From Streptomyces sp. DI166 (GTDB taxonomy: Bacteria > Actinomycetota > Actinomycetes > Streptomycetales > Streptomycetaceae), in assembly GCF_900091315.1 (NCBI RefSeq), contig NZ_FLSP01000062.1:1-52219 (forward strand): 52,219 nt of DNA. Direction: 5' to 3'. Each line of letters begins with the position of its first letter. Positions within the stretch are counted from its first letter, which is position 1. The notes beneath the pieces are model-generated. The model saw only the letters and a list, made by a program, of their open reading frames with translations, searched no databases and was not told the DNA's origin. Positions 41,626 to 51,055 of this stretch are shown here, piece by piece. Position numbers and translations under genes: made by a program.

Positions 41626-42975
41626 TTGGGTTTCTGCGACTTCCCCGTAGCGGACAAGCTCTGCGCCGTAGGCGAGGCCGTCGACTTCGCCTCCGATCCC
41701 GGCAAGGCGATCGGCGACTGGATGGCCAAGAGCGCCGGTGAACTCGCCGCCGCCGCAGCCGACCTGGCCGCCAAGGCGGTGGACGCCACTACCAAGGTCG
41801 ACTTGAACGCCGGCTGGTTCCGCGACAACTACGAGATGCTGCTGCCGATCGGCCTGGTCATCCTGGTCGGGACATTCTGTGCACAGCTCATCCGAGCCGC
41901 CGTCAAACGCGACGGGCAGGCCCTCACCCAGGCGTTCACCGGCACAGCCTCGGGCGTGATCTTCGCGTTCGCCGCCATCGCCCTGACCACCGTCGCCATC
42001 GAGGTGGTCGACGCCTTGTCCGCCGGGTTGTTCAAAGCCTCACACCTGTCCATCGAATCGGCCGTACGCCGCATCGTGAAGGTCTCCCAGATCCCCTCCT
42101 TGGCGGGCCTGGGCTGGCTGGTCGCCGTGTTCACCGGGCTCGGCGCCGCCGTCGGCGCGTTCCTCTACTGGTGCGTGATGATGGTCCGAAAGGTCGGCAT
42201 CCTCGTCATGGTGACCTTGGCGGTCTTCGCCGGGGCGGGCGGAGGCTGGGAAGTCGCCCGCCGCTGGCGGCGCGGCTGGATCGAGGCCACCGCCACCCTC
42301 GTCGTCAGCAAACTGCTGATGACCATCATCTTCGTCCTCGGCATCGCCGCCATGGGCAAGACCGAGGCCAAGGACGGCCTGGGCGCGCTCGCCGACGTCA
42401 TGGCAGGCATCGTGATCATGGTGCTGGTGCTGCTCTGCCCGTACGCCACCTTCAAGTTCGTCCACTGGGCAGCCGAGGGCACCGACGGAGAATCGATTCA
42501 CCGCGCCGGTGGCGCCGGCGCCCAGCTCGCCCGGCAGCACGCCGAGAAGGCGGGACGCAAGGCCGCAGCCCTGGCCGCCACCGCCGCAACAGGCGGCGCG
42601 GCAGCCGGCGCGGGCGCCGCAGGACCCGAGGCCGCCGGCGGCGGATTCCCCGGCGACATCGCCGCCAACCCCACCGGAGGCGGCGGCCAGGAGAGCCAAA
42701 GCTCCCCGGCTTCCGGAGGCGACGGGATCAACTCCGGTCTGGAGAAGGCCGTCCAGCCGCCCCCGACCAGCCCCAGCGATGACACCAGCGGCCAGGTAGG
42801 CGGCGCTCCCGGAGGCGGCGGCGGTTCCGCATCAGCGCCCAGCGGCGGCAGTGGATTCATGTCGCAGCCCGGCAGCGGCGCCTCAACGCCCCCGCCGCAG
42901 GGCACCCCGCCGGGACCGAACTCGGCCGCCATCAGTGGGACCGGAACACCGCCGCCCTCGCCCACCGGCCTGTAG
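41626..42975 (+). CDS. TrbL/VirB6-like polytopic membrane protein
   Basis: A 449-residue protein from TTG 41626 with AAGGAGG ten bases upstream. About six hydrophobic segments lie between residues 70 and 290 (EMLLPIGLVILVGTFCAQLI; GVIFAFAAIALTTVAIEVVD; KVGILVMVTLAVFAGAGGGW; MTIIFVLGIAAMG). The C-terminal 150 residues are Ala/Gly/Pro-rich and probably disordered. Proteins of this type form the inner-membrane core of conjugation channels. It follows the VirB8-like gene by 35 bases. Confidence 0.85.
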   Translation: MGFCDFPVADKLCAVGEAVDFASDPGKAIGDWMAKSAGELAAAAADLAAKAVDATTKVDLNAGWFRDNYEMLLPIGLVILVGTFCAQLIRAAVKRDGQALTQAFTGTASGVIFAFAAIALTTVAIEVVDALSAGLFKASHLSIESAVRRIVKVSQIPSLAGLGWLVAVFTGLGAAVGAFLYWCVMMVRKVGILVMVTLAVFAGAGGGWEVARRWRRGWIEATATLVVSKLLMTIIFVLGIAAMGKTEAKDGLGALADVMAGIVIMVLVLLCPYATFKFVHWAAEGTDGESIHRAGGAGAQLARQHAEKAGRKAAALAATAATGGAAAGAGAAGPEAAGGGFPGDIAANPTGGGGQESQSSPASGGDGINSGLEKAVQPPPTSPSDDTSGQVGGAPGGGGGSASAPSGGSGFMSQPGSGASTPPPQGTPPGPNSAAISGTGTPPPSPTGL

Positions 42976-43064
42976 CTCCTGCCCGACTCCGGGGCGGCAC
43001 GCGCCGAGCGGTTCTTCGCCGCGTGCCGCCCCAGCCACCGCCCCGCGCACCCCCGGAACGGCCC

Positions 43065-44537
43065 TTGTCTGATCTCACCGTCCAACCGCTCACCGTCAAG
43101 TTCCCCCACCGCTCCCGGCGCGGCATCCTCCTCGGGCTGTCCCTGCCGCAACTCGTCCTGGTCTCCTGCGCGTTGGCGCTCCTGCTCGGAACGGTGGTGT
43201 CCACCGGGCTGCTTGGCGTCATCGCCCTGACGCCGCTGTGGGCCCTGATTGCCGCCCTGGTCGCCATCCGCCGGCACGGCCGCTCGCTGATCGACTGGGC
43301 GCCGATCGTCCTGCGCTTCGCGCTACGTCGCCGCACCGGACAGACCCTGTGGCTCGCCCGGCCCGTCACCCGCCCCCGCCAGGACGGCATCCTGCACCTG
43401 CCCGGCACCGCCGCCTCGCTGCGAGTGGTCACCCCCGGCGACTCCGCCAATGGCGCCGCCGCCGTCCACGACCCGCACCACCAGACCCTGACCGCCGTCG
43501 CCCGCGTCTCCAGCCGCGCGTTCGCCCTGCTGGACCCCGCGACCCAGAACCACAACGTCGCTGGATGGGGCCGCGCGCTCGCGGGCATCGCGCGCACCGG
43601 ACACGTCGCCACCATCCAGGTCCTGGAGCGCACCGTCCCCGACAGCGGCGACACCCTCGCCCGCCACTGGAGCCAGCAAGGCCACCCCGAGACACCGGTG
43701 GCCGGACAGGTGTACAGCGAACTGGTCGCCTCCGCCGGCCCGGCAGCCGCCCCGCACGAGGCGTACCTGGCGATCTCCCTCGACCTGAAGGCGGCCAAGC
43801 GGCTCATCTCACAGGCCGGCGGCGGCCTTCCCGGTGCCTTCACGGTGATGGAGCAGACCACCAGCTCAATCGCCCAGGCGGCGCGCAGCGCCGGACTGAT
43901 GGTGACCGGCTGGCTCTCGGCGCGCGAGATCGCGGCCGTGATCCGCACCGCCTACGACCCCAAGGCGCTCTCCGGACTGCAGCAGTGGTCGGAGTCCGGG
44001 CGGGGCCAGGCCGACCCGGCCGCCGCCGGTCCGGTCGTGCAGGTCGAGGAGTACGACCGGCTCGCCACTGACTCCGCGCGGCACGCCACCTATTGGGTCG
44101 AGGACTGGCCGCGCACCGAAACCTCCGCAGGCTTCCTGCACGGGCTCATGTTCACCGCCGGAGTCCGCCGCACCCTTTCCCTTATATACGTGCCGCAGGG
44201 GCTCGAGTCCGCGATGCGCGACGTGCAGCGCAAGAAGGCCGCGATCATCGCCGACGCGAACGAGAGGTCGCGGCGCGGGCAGGTCGACTCCGAAGCCGAC
44301 AGCGTCGAGTACGCGGACGTCAAGACCCGCGAGCGTCAGCTGATCGCCGGTCACGCCGACGTCGCTCTGACCGGGCTGCTCACCATGTCCGCCGAGACCG
44401 ACGCCCTTCTCGACGCCGCCTGCGCGCAGATCGAGACCGCCGCCGTCACGGCCCAGGTTGACCTGCGCCGCCTGAACTTTCAGCAGCCCGAGGCGTTCAC
44501 GCTCAGCGCTCTCCCTCTCGCCCGCACCGCCCTGTAA
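43065..44537 (+). CDS. SCO6880-like conjugation protein (PrgI/VirB3-like N-terminus)
   Basis: About 490 residues from TTG 43065; GTG 43023 would add 14. Two hydrophobic helices near residues 25-65 (LVLVSCALALLLGTVVSTGL; VIALTPLWALIAALVAIRRH) precede a large soluble domain (ATLLR-type SLRVVTPGDSANGAAAVHDP; GVRRTLSLIYVPQGLESAM; MSAETDALLDAACAQIETAA). This layout matches the SCO6880 family that pairs with VirB4-type ATPases in actinobacteria. It is a structural part of the transfer apparatus. Confidence 0.85.
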   Translation: MSDLTVQPLTVKFPHRSRRGILLGLSLPQLVLVSCALALLLGTVVSTGLLGVIALTPLWALIAALVAIRRHGRSLIDWAPIVLRFALRRRTGQTLWLARPVTRPRQDGILHLPGTAASLRVVTPGDSANGAAAVHDPHHQTLTAVARVSSRAFALLDPATQNHNVAGWGRALAGIARTGHVATIQVLERTVPDSGDTLARHWSQQGHPETPVAGQVYSELVASAGPAAAPHEAYLAISLDLKAAKRLISQAGGGLPGAFTVMEQTTSSIAQAARSAGLMVTGWLSAREIAAVIRTAYDPKALSGLQQWSESGRGQADPAAAGPVVQVEEYDRLATDSARHATYWVEDWPRTETSAGFLHGLMFTAGVRRTLSLIYVPQGLESAMRDVQRKKAAIIADANERSRRGQVDSEADSVEYADVKTRERQLIAGHADVALTGLLTMSAETDALLDAACAQIETAAVTAQVDLRRLNFQQPEAFTLSALPLARTAL

Positions 44538-44599
44538 CACCCCACCCCCCGGCCGACCGCCGACGTCCTGCCGCCGCGGAAGGAAGGAACCTTTCCCCT

Positions 44600-45064
44600 T
44601 TGACCTCTGCCATCCCCGTCGGAGAGGCGTACCCGTACCTACGGGCTGCCAGCGCCGGCATCCGCCATCACGCGCGCGCCCTCGCCGCGCGCGCAGATCA
44701 CCCGGCCACGGCCGCCGACCGCGCGCACCTCGACGTGCTGCATGCCCATCTGACCGCGCTGCACCAGTTGCTCGACCAGCTCGACGAGACCACCCGGTCC
44801 CCGCATCCCGCCGCCGGACGACAGCTCGCCACCGCGCACACCCGGCTGTGGCAGGCCACCGCCGCCGTTCACGACGCCTTCCACCTCCTTCCCGTGGCCG
44901 ACGAGGCAGGCACCGAATGCCACCCCGAGCGCCTCCCCGAAGGACCTCCCGTCCTGACCATCTGCCAGCGCCACCTCGCCGCCGGCCACGTCGTACGGCG
45001 CAAGACCACGCCGACCGACCTCAACGCCCCGGTCCCCGGTCGCACCACTACCTGCGCCCAGTAA
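44600..45064 (+). CDS. Small helical hypothetical protein
   Basis: A 154-residue protein from TTG 44600, with AAGGAAGG upstream. Predicted as helices (AYPYLRAASAGIRHHARALA; LTALHQLLDQLDETTRSPHP) with two cysteines in the second half. No family recognised. Its position between the SCO6880-like and VirB4-like genes suggests a transfer-linked role. Confidence 0.65.
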   Translation: MTSAIPVGEAYPYLRAASAGIRHHARALAARADHPATAADRAHLDVLHAHLTALHQLLDQLDETTRSPHPAAGRQLATAHTRLWQATAAVHDAFHLLPVADEAGTECHPERLPEGPPVLTICQRHLAAGHVVRRKTTPTDLNAPVPGRTTTCAQ

Positions 45065-45088
45065 GCCTCCATCACCGAAAGGCCCTGC

Positions 45089-45625
45089 ATGCACAAGCTC
45101 AAGCGCTCCGCATCCACCGCCGCCATCGTCGCCACGCTCGCCGGCACCGCCGCCCTGGCCACAGCCACGCCGGCTTCCGCCGCCAGCTACCACTGCACGA
45201 CCAGCAGTTACACCGTCGACGACCCGTCGTACAACGGACCCGACTCCGACAACTGGGACTTTGACGTCCAACTCTGCGCCAAGCGGAGCGGCGGCTACAT
45301 CTACACCACCGCCACGGTCTACTGGGACGGCCCCTACGCGAGCAACCAGCACACCAGCCTCACCTTTAACAAGGCCCGCTTCCACCTGCAGACCAAGAAG
45401 TCCACCGCCGGCACGGACCCGGTCGTGAAGTACGCCAACTACACGTACCTGGAGCACGCCCTCGAACACAGCAACGGCAACGGCTCCTACAAGACGGGAA
45501 CGCTCAAGACCAAGGCCAGCGGCCGGTACCAGTACCTCGCAGACGGCTACATCGAGCTGGACTGGTCCGGCGACGGCACGGGCTACCGCAAGCCCCTCCT
45601 GTTCAGCGCCTCCCCGCGCGTCTGA
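45089..45625 (+). CDS. Secreted protein within the transfer operon
   Basis: A 178-residue protein with a signal peptide (HKLKRSASTAAIVATLAGT, then cleavage after ASA near residue 31). The mature part is beta-rich with two cysteines (SYHCTTSSY and VQLCAKRS), probably one disulfide. YIYTTATVYWDGPYASNQHT suggests a small beta-sandwich. No family recognised. GAAAGG lies before ATG 45089. It may act at the cell surface during mating. Confidence 0.75.
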   Translation: MHKLKRSASTAAIVATLAGTAALATATPASAASYHCTTSSYTVDDPSYNGPDSDNWDFDVQLCAKRSGGYIYTTATVYWDGPYASNQHTSLTFNKARFHLQTKKSTAGTDPVVKYANYTYLEHALEHSNGNGSYKTGTLKTKASGRYQYLADGYIELDWSGDGTGYRKPLLFSASPRV

Positions 45626-45671
45626 CCTGCGCAGTGCGTCCTGACCTCCGTCACGTGAAAGCCACCCCGTC

Positions 45672-47186
45672 ATGAGCCACCGGCCCGCACGCCGTGCCCG
45701 CCGCGCCAGCGCCAGCCCGCTGTTCACCCCGCACGGCACCGACCGTGCCTCGCGCAAGGCCGCCCGCCGACAACTCGCCGAGGCCGCCGCGAAGGCCCGA
45801 ACTGAAGCCGCCGCCCACACCCGCGGGGCCGACGTGGCCGAGCACGAGATGCCGGCACCGCTCTTCCCGCCGGCCGGACGCCCCGGCCCCGCGTCCTCCC
45901 GCAACAACAAGATCAAACTGCCTGCCCACCGCATGACCACCGCCACCGCGTCCGGGGCGTACCCGTTCCTCGCCGAGGGCGGCCTGGGCGCCGAGGGCAT
46001 CTACATCGGGCGCGACGTCCACGCGGAGGCGTCCTTTTGTTTCGATCCGTTCGCGCTGTACGGCAAGATCGAGGGATTCACCAACCCGAACGTCCTGCTG
46101 GCCGGGGTGATCGGGCAGGGCAAGTCGGCGCTCGCCAAGAGCTTCGCGCTGCGGTCGATCGCCTTCGGCTATCGCGTCTACGTGCCGTGTGATCCCAAGG
46201 GTGAATGGACGCCCGTGGCACAGGCGTTGGGCGGCACCTCCATCGCCCTGGGACCGGGACTGCCCGGAAAGCTCAATCCGCTGGATGCGGCGCCCCGACC
46301 CAACAGCGTCTCCGAGACCGACTGGGCAGGCGAGATCCGCAAGAGGCGTCTGCTGCTGCTCGGCTCCCTGGCCCGCACCGTCCTCGGGCGGGACCTGCTA
46401 CCGATGGAACACACCGGCCTCGACGTCGCCCTCGACGCCGTCGTCACCCGCGCCGCCGCGAGCGGACGCACCCCGTTGCTCGGCGACATCGCCGCCACCC
46501 TCAACAACCCCGACGAACTCGACCGGGTCGGCGGCGTCATGTCCGGCCGCCTCGGCGACGCCTCCCGCGACCTGGCCCACGCCATGCGCCGATTGGTGCA
46601 CGGCGACCTCGCCGGCGTGTTCGACGCCCCCAGCACGGTGGCCTTCGACCCCAACTCGCCGATGCTGACCATTGACCTGTCGCGCCTGGGCGGATCGGGC
46701 GACGACACCGCCCTGGTGCTCGCCATGACCTGCGCCTCCGCGTGGATGGAATCCGCGCTGTCCGACCCGAACGGCGGTCGGCGCTGGATCGTCTACGACG
46801 AGGCATGGCGCCTGATGCGTCACCCCGGCCTGCTCGCGCGGATGCAGTCCCAGTGGAAGCTGAGCCGCGGCCTGGGCATCGCCAACCTCATGGTCATCCA
46901 CCGGCTGTCCGACCTGCTCACCGCGGGCGACGCCGGATCCCGCGGCCGGGCGCTCGCCGAAGGTCTGCTCGCCGACTGCTCCACCCGCATCATCTACCGG
47001 CAAGAAACGGACCAACTCCACGCCGCCGCAGCCCTGTTGGGCCTCACGTCGGTGGAAGCCGACGCAATCTCCCACCTCAACCGCGGCAGAGGGCTCTGGA
47101 AAGTCGCGGGCCGCAGCTTCATCGTGCAGCACCTCCTGCACCCCCACGAGCTGGCGCTCTTCGACACCGACGCCCGTATGCACTGA
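45672..47186 (+). CDS. VirB4-like conjugation ATPase
   Basis: A 504-residue protein. Walker A is GVIGQGKSALAKS (about residue 150), Walker B is RWIVYDEAWRLM (about residue 372), and LADCSTRIIYRQETDQLH lies near the arginine-containing motif of VirB4/TraE ATPases. The N-terminal 60 residues are basic and Ala-rich. The enzyme energises assembly of the channel. It follows the secreted protein gene and is the clearest conjugation gene in the window. Confidence 0.9.
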   Translation: MSHRPARRARRASASPLFTPHGTDRASRKAARRQLAEAAAKARTEAAAHTRGADVAEHEMPAPLFPPAGRPGPASSRNNKIKLPAHRMTTATASGAYPFLAEGGLGAEGIYIGRDVHAEASFCFDPFALYGKIEGFTNPNVLLAGVIGQGKSALAKSFALRSIAFGYRVYVPCDPKGEWTPVAQALGGTSIALGPGLPGKLNPLDAAPRPNSVSETDWAGEIRKRRLLLLGSLARTVLGRDLLPMEHTGLDVALDAVVTRAAASGRTPLLGDIAATLNNPDELDRVGGVMSGRLGDASRDLAHAMRRLVHGDLAGVFDAPSTVAFDPNSPMLTIDLSRLGGSGDDTALVLAMTCASAWMESALSDPNGGRRWIVYDEAWRLMRHPGLLARMQSQWKLSRGLGIANLMVIHRLSDLLTAGDAGSRGRALAEGLLADCSTRIIYRQETDQLHAAAALLGLTSVEADAISHLNRGRGLWKVAGRSFIVQHLLHPHELALFDTDARMH

Positions 47187-47250
47187 CCCCAAGATTTCCG
47201 ACCATACCGGCTGCCACCTGCGACGTTTCAGCCCTCACCACCGGGAACCC

Positions 47251-48014
47251 ATGCCCCCAGCGCGCACCCACCTGAACACCTTCGCCACCGACCTGGCCTT
47301 CCTCCTGCCCGGCCTCTGGAGCCACGAGTACCACGGCCGCGTCGCGCACGAGGACCAGTACCTCATTGCCGAGCAGCTCTGGGACGTCGGCCATGTCAGT
47401 TGGGTGGTCAACGAATTCGCCCTCTCCCGCTGCTCCGTCCTGAACACCCTGGAGGGCCAGCGCCTGCTCGTCATCGACCGACCGCGCCATCCGCACCAGT
47501 TCGTCGTCGCCCCGCTCGTCCCGGACGAAGACCGCCTCAAGGCACACCACTTCGACGGCGTCGACGAGCCGAACGGCATTACCGTCTCCAACGACCCCCG
47601 TCGGGCCGCGGACCAGGTCGAGCGTCGCCTGCTGCCCCGCTATGAGCGAGCCCTCAAGGCCGTCCGCCGCAACGCCGCAGAGGAGCCCGAGCCGCCTCAC
47701 CGCCCGGCTCCGCCGCACGTCGCCCAGGTGGTGACGCTGACCTGGTATGCCGACGGAGCGCTCGGGACTCCGTACGCGAGCGTGCCGAAAGAGGCGCGGA
47801 TGACGCTGTACGCCCACGGCTTTCCCACCCGCGCCAGGCGGCGTTCCTGCTTCCCGAAGCGTACGGCGAGGACGGCCGCGCTCTGCGGATCCAGTCGGTG
47901 GCCCGCCGCCTCGCCGAGCAGGGCATCGGCGTGAACCTACGCCGCGCCACACCGACCACGACCGCTGTGCTGCCGCCCGCGCTGCCCACGGCCGTCCGCA
48001 GCCATCACCGCTGA
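47251..48014 (+). pseudogene. Hypothetical protein with a C-terminal frameshift
   Basis: The main frame from ATG 47251 encodes ARTHLNTFATDLAFLLPGLW to about 47820. Coding-like sequence then continues one frame over as QAAFLLPEAYGEDGRALRIQ and VARRLAEQGIGVNLRRATP to TGA 48014. Without the shift the protein would be about 254 residues. A single indel at about 47820-47850 explains the break. No family recognised; the gene lies between VirB4 and the TGT-like gene and is probably part of the same operon. Confidence 0.65.
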
Positions 48015-48064
48015 CCGCTCCGTCGCCCGGACGGTCTGCGGCGGCGGCGCCGGGGAGGTGCACC

Positions 48065-49006
48065 GTGCGCTACCTCGGCACTCCCTCGGGGCCTGACATA
48101 CGGGCCGCGATGAGCGCGGGACGCCTCGGCTGTATGACCACCCCGGCGCAAGGCAGCCGCATCCCCGAGGGCGTCCTGTACGCCTGCGACAACTCCAAGT
48201 TCGGCAGCGACGGCAAGGGCCGCTACTGGCCCGGCGCCGAGGCGTGGTTCGCCTGGCTGTCGCGGACCGTCGAGAGGTACGGGCCGGATCGCTGTCTGTG
48301 GGCGCTCGCCCCGGACCAGCCGTTCGACGCCACCGGCACGCTCACCGAGTCGCTGCCGTGGCTGGCCCGCATTCGTGAGCTGGGCGTCCCCGCTGCCTTC
48401 GCGGCGCAGGACGGCTGCGATCAACCCGGGCTGCTGCCCTGGGACAGCTTCGACGTCCTGTTCCTGGCCGGATCGACCGAGTGGAAACTCGGCCCGGTCG
48501 CCGAACGGCTGGCCCGCGAGGCAAAGGCCCGCGGCAAGGGCGTGCACATGGGCCGCGTCAACTCCCGGTCCCGTCTGAGGATCGCCGAGTGGTTCGGCTG
48601 CGACAGCGCCGACGGCACCTACCTCGCGTACGGGCCCGACAAGAACCTGCCCAAGCTCCTCAAGTGGCTCGACGAACTCGACGGCACCCCCTCCCTCCTC
48701 GGCGGCACGCACCCCTTCGGCGCTCCCGACGCGGTACTGAGAGCCTCACCCGCCCGCAGGGACACCCGCTGCTGCGGTACCGCGGGCCGGACGTCCCGGC
48801 ACCCGAACCCGCTGACCGTACCGGCACCCGTCGCACACTTCCAGGAGTCCATCTGCCCTTCCCTTACGACCAGGTCAGCCAGCTGCACTCGCTGGCCGAG
48901 CGCATCCACAGTGCGGCCGACGAGCTGCCGCTCACCGACTCGGTGCACTCCGGCGCCGACAACCTCGATGACCTCGATGACCGGACTCGCGACGTCGCCG
49001 GACTGA
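48065..49006 (+). CDS. TGT/DpdA-like protein
   Basis: A 313-residue frame from GTG 48065; residues 1-225 are the conserved part. MRYLGTPSGPDIRAAMSAGR, GCMTTPAQGSRIPEGVLYA, WALAPDQPFDATGTLTESLP, AAFAAQDGCDQPGLLPWDSF, FLAGSTEWKLGPVAERLARE and GKGVHMGRVNSRSRLRIAEW match phage proteins annotated as queuine tRNA-ribosyltransferase-like, in the TGT/DpdA fold group. DpdA enzymes put 7-deazaguanine bases into DNA. The C-terminal 80 residues do not look coding beyond about 48750, so the real end or a frameshift lies there. No precursor synthesis genes are in the window. Confidence 0.65.
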   Translation: MRYLGTPSGPDIRAAMSAGRLGCMTTPAQGSRIPEGVLYACDNSKFGSDGKGRYWPGAEAWFAWLSRTVERYGPDRCLWALAPDQPFDATGTLTESLPWLARIRELGVPAAFAAQDGCDQPGLLPWDSFDVLFLAGSTEWKLGPVAERLAREAKARGKGVHMGRVNSRSRLRIAEWFGCDSADGTYLAYGPDKNLPKLLKWLDELDGTPSLLGGTHPFGAPDAVLRASPARRDTRCCGTAGRTSRHPNPLTVPAPVAHFQESICPSLTTRSASCTRWPSASTVRPTSCRSPTRCTPAPTTSMTSMTGLATSPD

Positions 49007-49410
49007 TCACCCACCTCACCACCGCGGCAGCCTTCGCCGCGCGCACCGTGCGACGCGGGCGCGACCCGGAATCCGACATCACCCGCCGTACGGTCGCCCA
49101 GCTCACGCGCACGGTGGGCACCCTGGGGCACGCCCTGGCCGACCTCGGCGAAGCCGTCGCCCATGCCGGCGCCCTCCACCAGCTCGGCTCTCTTCCCCGC
49201 TCCGCGCAGCGCACCACGGCCATCGCGTCCGAGCGCTCCCAGCTGCACGCCCGGATCGACAGCACGCGCAGGCGGCTGAACCAGGCCGGCGGTCGGCTCC
49301 ATCAGCAGGCCGACCGGCTCGGCGCTGCGCCGACGCCGAGCCGCAGCCTCAGCACGACGAGCACGATCCCTGTCACCCCGCCCGGCCCTGCGATCTCCCG
49401 CAGCCGCTGA
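48853..49410 (+). CDS. Helical hypothetical protein with a CTG start
   Basis: About 185 residues from CTG 48853, five bases after AGGAG; no ATG, GTG or TTG fits. VSQLHSLAERIHSAADELPL, VAGLITHLTTAAAFAARTVR and TRTVGTLGHALADLGEAVAH give long helices, followed by a coiled-coil-like stretch (ERSQLHARIDSTRRRLNQAG) and a Pro/Ser-rich tail. No domain recognised. It overlaps the unlikely tail of the TGT-like frame. Confidence 0.65.
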   Translation: MPFPYDQVSQLHSLAERIHSAADELPLTDSVHSGADNLDDLDDRTRDVAGLITHLTTAAAFAARTVRRGRDPESDITRRTVAQLTRTVGTLGHALADLGEAVAHAGALHQLGSLPRSAQRTTAIASERSQLHARIDSTRRRLNQAGGRLHQQADRLGAAPTPSRSLSTTSTIPVTPPGPAISRSR

Positions 49411-49442
49411 TCCCTTCCCGACCAAGACCCTGGAGCACACCC

Positions 49443-50495
49443 ATCCACACCACCCGCCGTGTCCTTCCCCTGCTCGTCTGTGCCGCGCTGCTCGCCGGGG
49501 CCGCCGCCTGCAGCAGCGACGACGTACCGTCCGCGAAGAAGGGCCCCACCGCGCCCGCCGCGCCGAAGCCGGTGCCCGCGCTCAGTGACGCGCAGGCCCG
49601 CGCCGTCATCGCCAACTACTCGAAGATCAACAACGAGGCCAACGCGCAGCGTGACCGGACCCTGCTCGACACCGTCGAGGACGGGCCCATGTACGCGATG
49701 TCCGTCTCCGACTACACCGAGACCGAGGGCCTGCCCAAGGCCGACCGCAAGCCGTACAAGCCCTGGTCGTACGACACCTCCAGCGCCAAGCTGTACATCC
49801 CGCGCTTCACCACCGGCCAGAACCGCTGGTTCGCCGCCGCGCTCTCCGGTGAGAAGGGCAAGGACCCGAGCCGCATCGCCGTCTTCGCCGAGCAGCCGAA
49901 GGACAAGCGGTGGGAGCTGGTCTCCGTCGTCGGCCTCGCCGGCGCGACGCTCCCGGACATCGCCCTCGACAAGGACGGCTACGCCACCGCGGTCGCCGCC
50001 ACCGGCAATAAGGAGCTGGCGGCCGACGCCAACCTGCTGCGCACCGCGGTGATCGACAACTTCGCGACCGGCGGGACGAACACTGGCACCAAGGTCTTCG
50101 ACCCGACCAAGGCCAGCCAGCAGCAGATCAAGGTCCACGACGAGACCACCCGCAAGTTCGGGAAGCTGGGCACCACGGTCTTCGCCGGCGGCACCAACCG
50201 GTTCAAGGACGCCTACGCGCTGAAGACCAGCGACGGCGGCACACTGGTGCTGTTCGCCCACACCCACACGCAGACTGACGCCGTCGCGCACTCCGGGCTG
50301 CAGATCAACCCTGGCAAGGACGACAACGCCTGGCTCCACGGCATCCCGCGCACGTCGGTGACGTACACGTTCGTCTGCTCCGACGCCGCCACCGTGCCCG
50401 CGAAGGCCGCCCCGTCCCGCCTGATCGGCTACACGTGCGCCCGCACCGACGCCTCCGGCCCACCCGTCGGCTCCGCGCCGACGGACCGCACGTAG
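49443..50495 (+). CDS. Lipoprotein-like secreted protein with an ATC start
   Basis: About 350 residues. The signal sequence TTRRVLPLLVCAALLAGAAA ends at a Cys before SSDD, so lipidation is likely although the lipobox is weak. No ATG, GTG or TTG precedes it in frame; ATC 49443, seven bases after GGAG, is the only placed start. The mature protein (VIANYSKINNEANAQRDRTL; KLYIPRFTTGQNRWFAAALS; QIKVHDETTRKFGKLGTTVF) is mixed alpha/beta and conserved-looking, without a named domain. It may be an outer component of the transfer system. Confidence 0.7.
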   Translation: MHTTRRVLPLLVCAALLAGAAACSSDDVPSAKKGPTAPAAPKPVPALSDAQARAVIANYSKINNEANAQRDRTLLDTVEDGPMYAMSVSDYTETEGLPKADRKPYKPWSYDTSSAKLYIPRFTTGQNRWFAAALSGEKGKDPSRIAVFAEQPKDKRWELVSVVGLAGATLPDIALDKDGYATAVAATGNKELAADANLLRTAVIDNFATGGTNTGTKVFDPTKASQQQIKVHDETTRKFGKLGTTVFAGGTNRFKDAYALKTSDGGTLVLFAHTHTQTDAVAHSGLQINPGKDDNAWLHGIPRTSVTYTFVCSDAATVPAKAAPSRLIGYTCARTDASGPPVGSAPTDRT

Positions 50496-50512
50496 CCGAC
50501 CGGAGGAGCCCC

Positions 50513-51031
50513 TTGTCCCTGCCACACCCCGACTTCGAGCTGTACGACAACGTCGGCCGCACCATCGAGCAGATCACCGCCCATCGGGACGACCGGCCGA
50601 CCGCCGACGACCTGCATCGCTGGGCCGCCCACGACGCCAGGGAGTTCAGCACCTCGCTCCCCGACGAAGAGGCTGGTAAGAGCATCATCGACTGGACCCG
50701 TCAGCTCTACCGGGCACGCACAGCAGCCGAGTTGAACACCGTTGCGCAGGCCGTCCTCGGCGACGGACGCAGTGGCCTCGCCGAGCTGCACACGTTCCTG
50801 GAGACCGCGGCCGAATGGTGCGACCACAACCAGGAACCAGGCATCGCCGTTCGCTACCGCCAGCACGCCGAGGAGCTGTCAGCACTCGGTGATCGACTCG
50901 CCTACTTGAGCGAGGACCATCTGGCCAGCATCTACCGGCGAACGAACCGATCGGCATCCGCGCAGCCCCCGCGGGCCGTACCGGCGGCTCCTGTCACGCC
51001 GCCTGGGCCCGCGCGCCGATCCGCCCGCTGA
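50513..51031 (+). CDS. Helical hypothetical protein
   Basis: A 172-residue protein from TTG 50513, preceded by GGAGGAG. HPDFELYDNVGRTIEQITAH, AAHDAREFSTSLPDEEAGKS and LGDGRSGLAELHTFLETAAE form helices, with a Pro/Ala-rich tail. Similar in layout to the helical protein at 48853. No domain recognised. Confidence 0.65.
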   Translation: MSLPHPDFELYDNVGRTIEQITAHRDDRPTADDLHRWAAHDAREFSTSLPDEEAGKSIIDWTRQLYRARTAAELNTVAQAVLGDGRSGLAELHTFLETAAEWCDHNQEPGIAVRYRQHAEELSALGDRLAYLSEDHLASIYRRTNRSASAQPPRAVPAAPVTPPGPARRSAR

Positions 51032-51055
51032 CCCCGCCCACGACAGGAAGATCCT

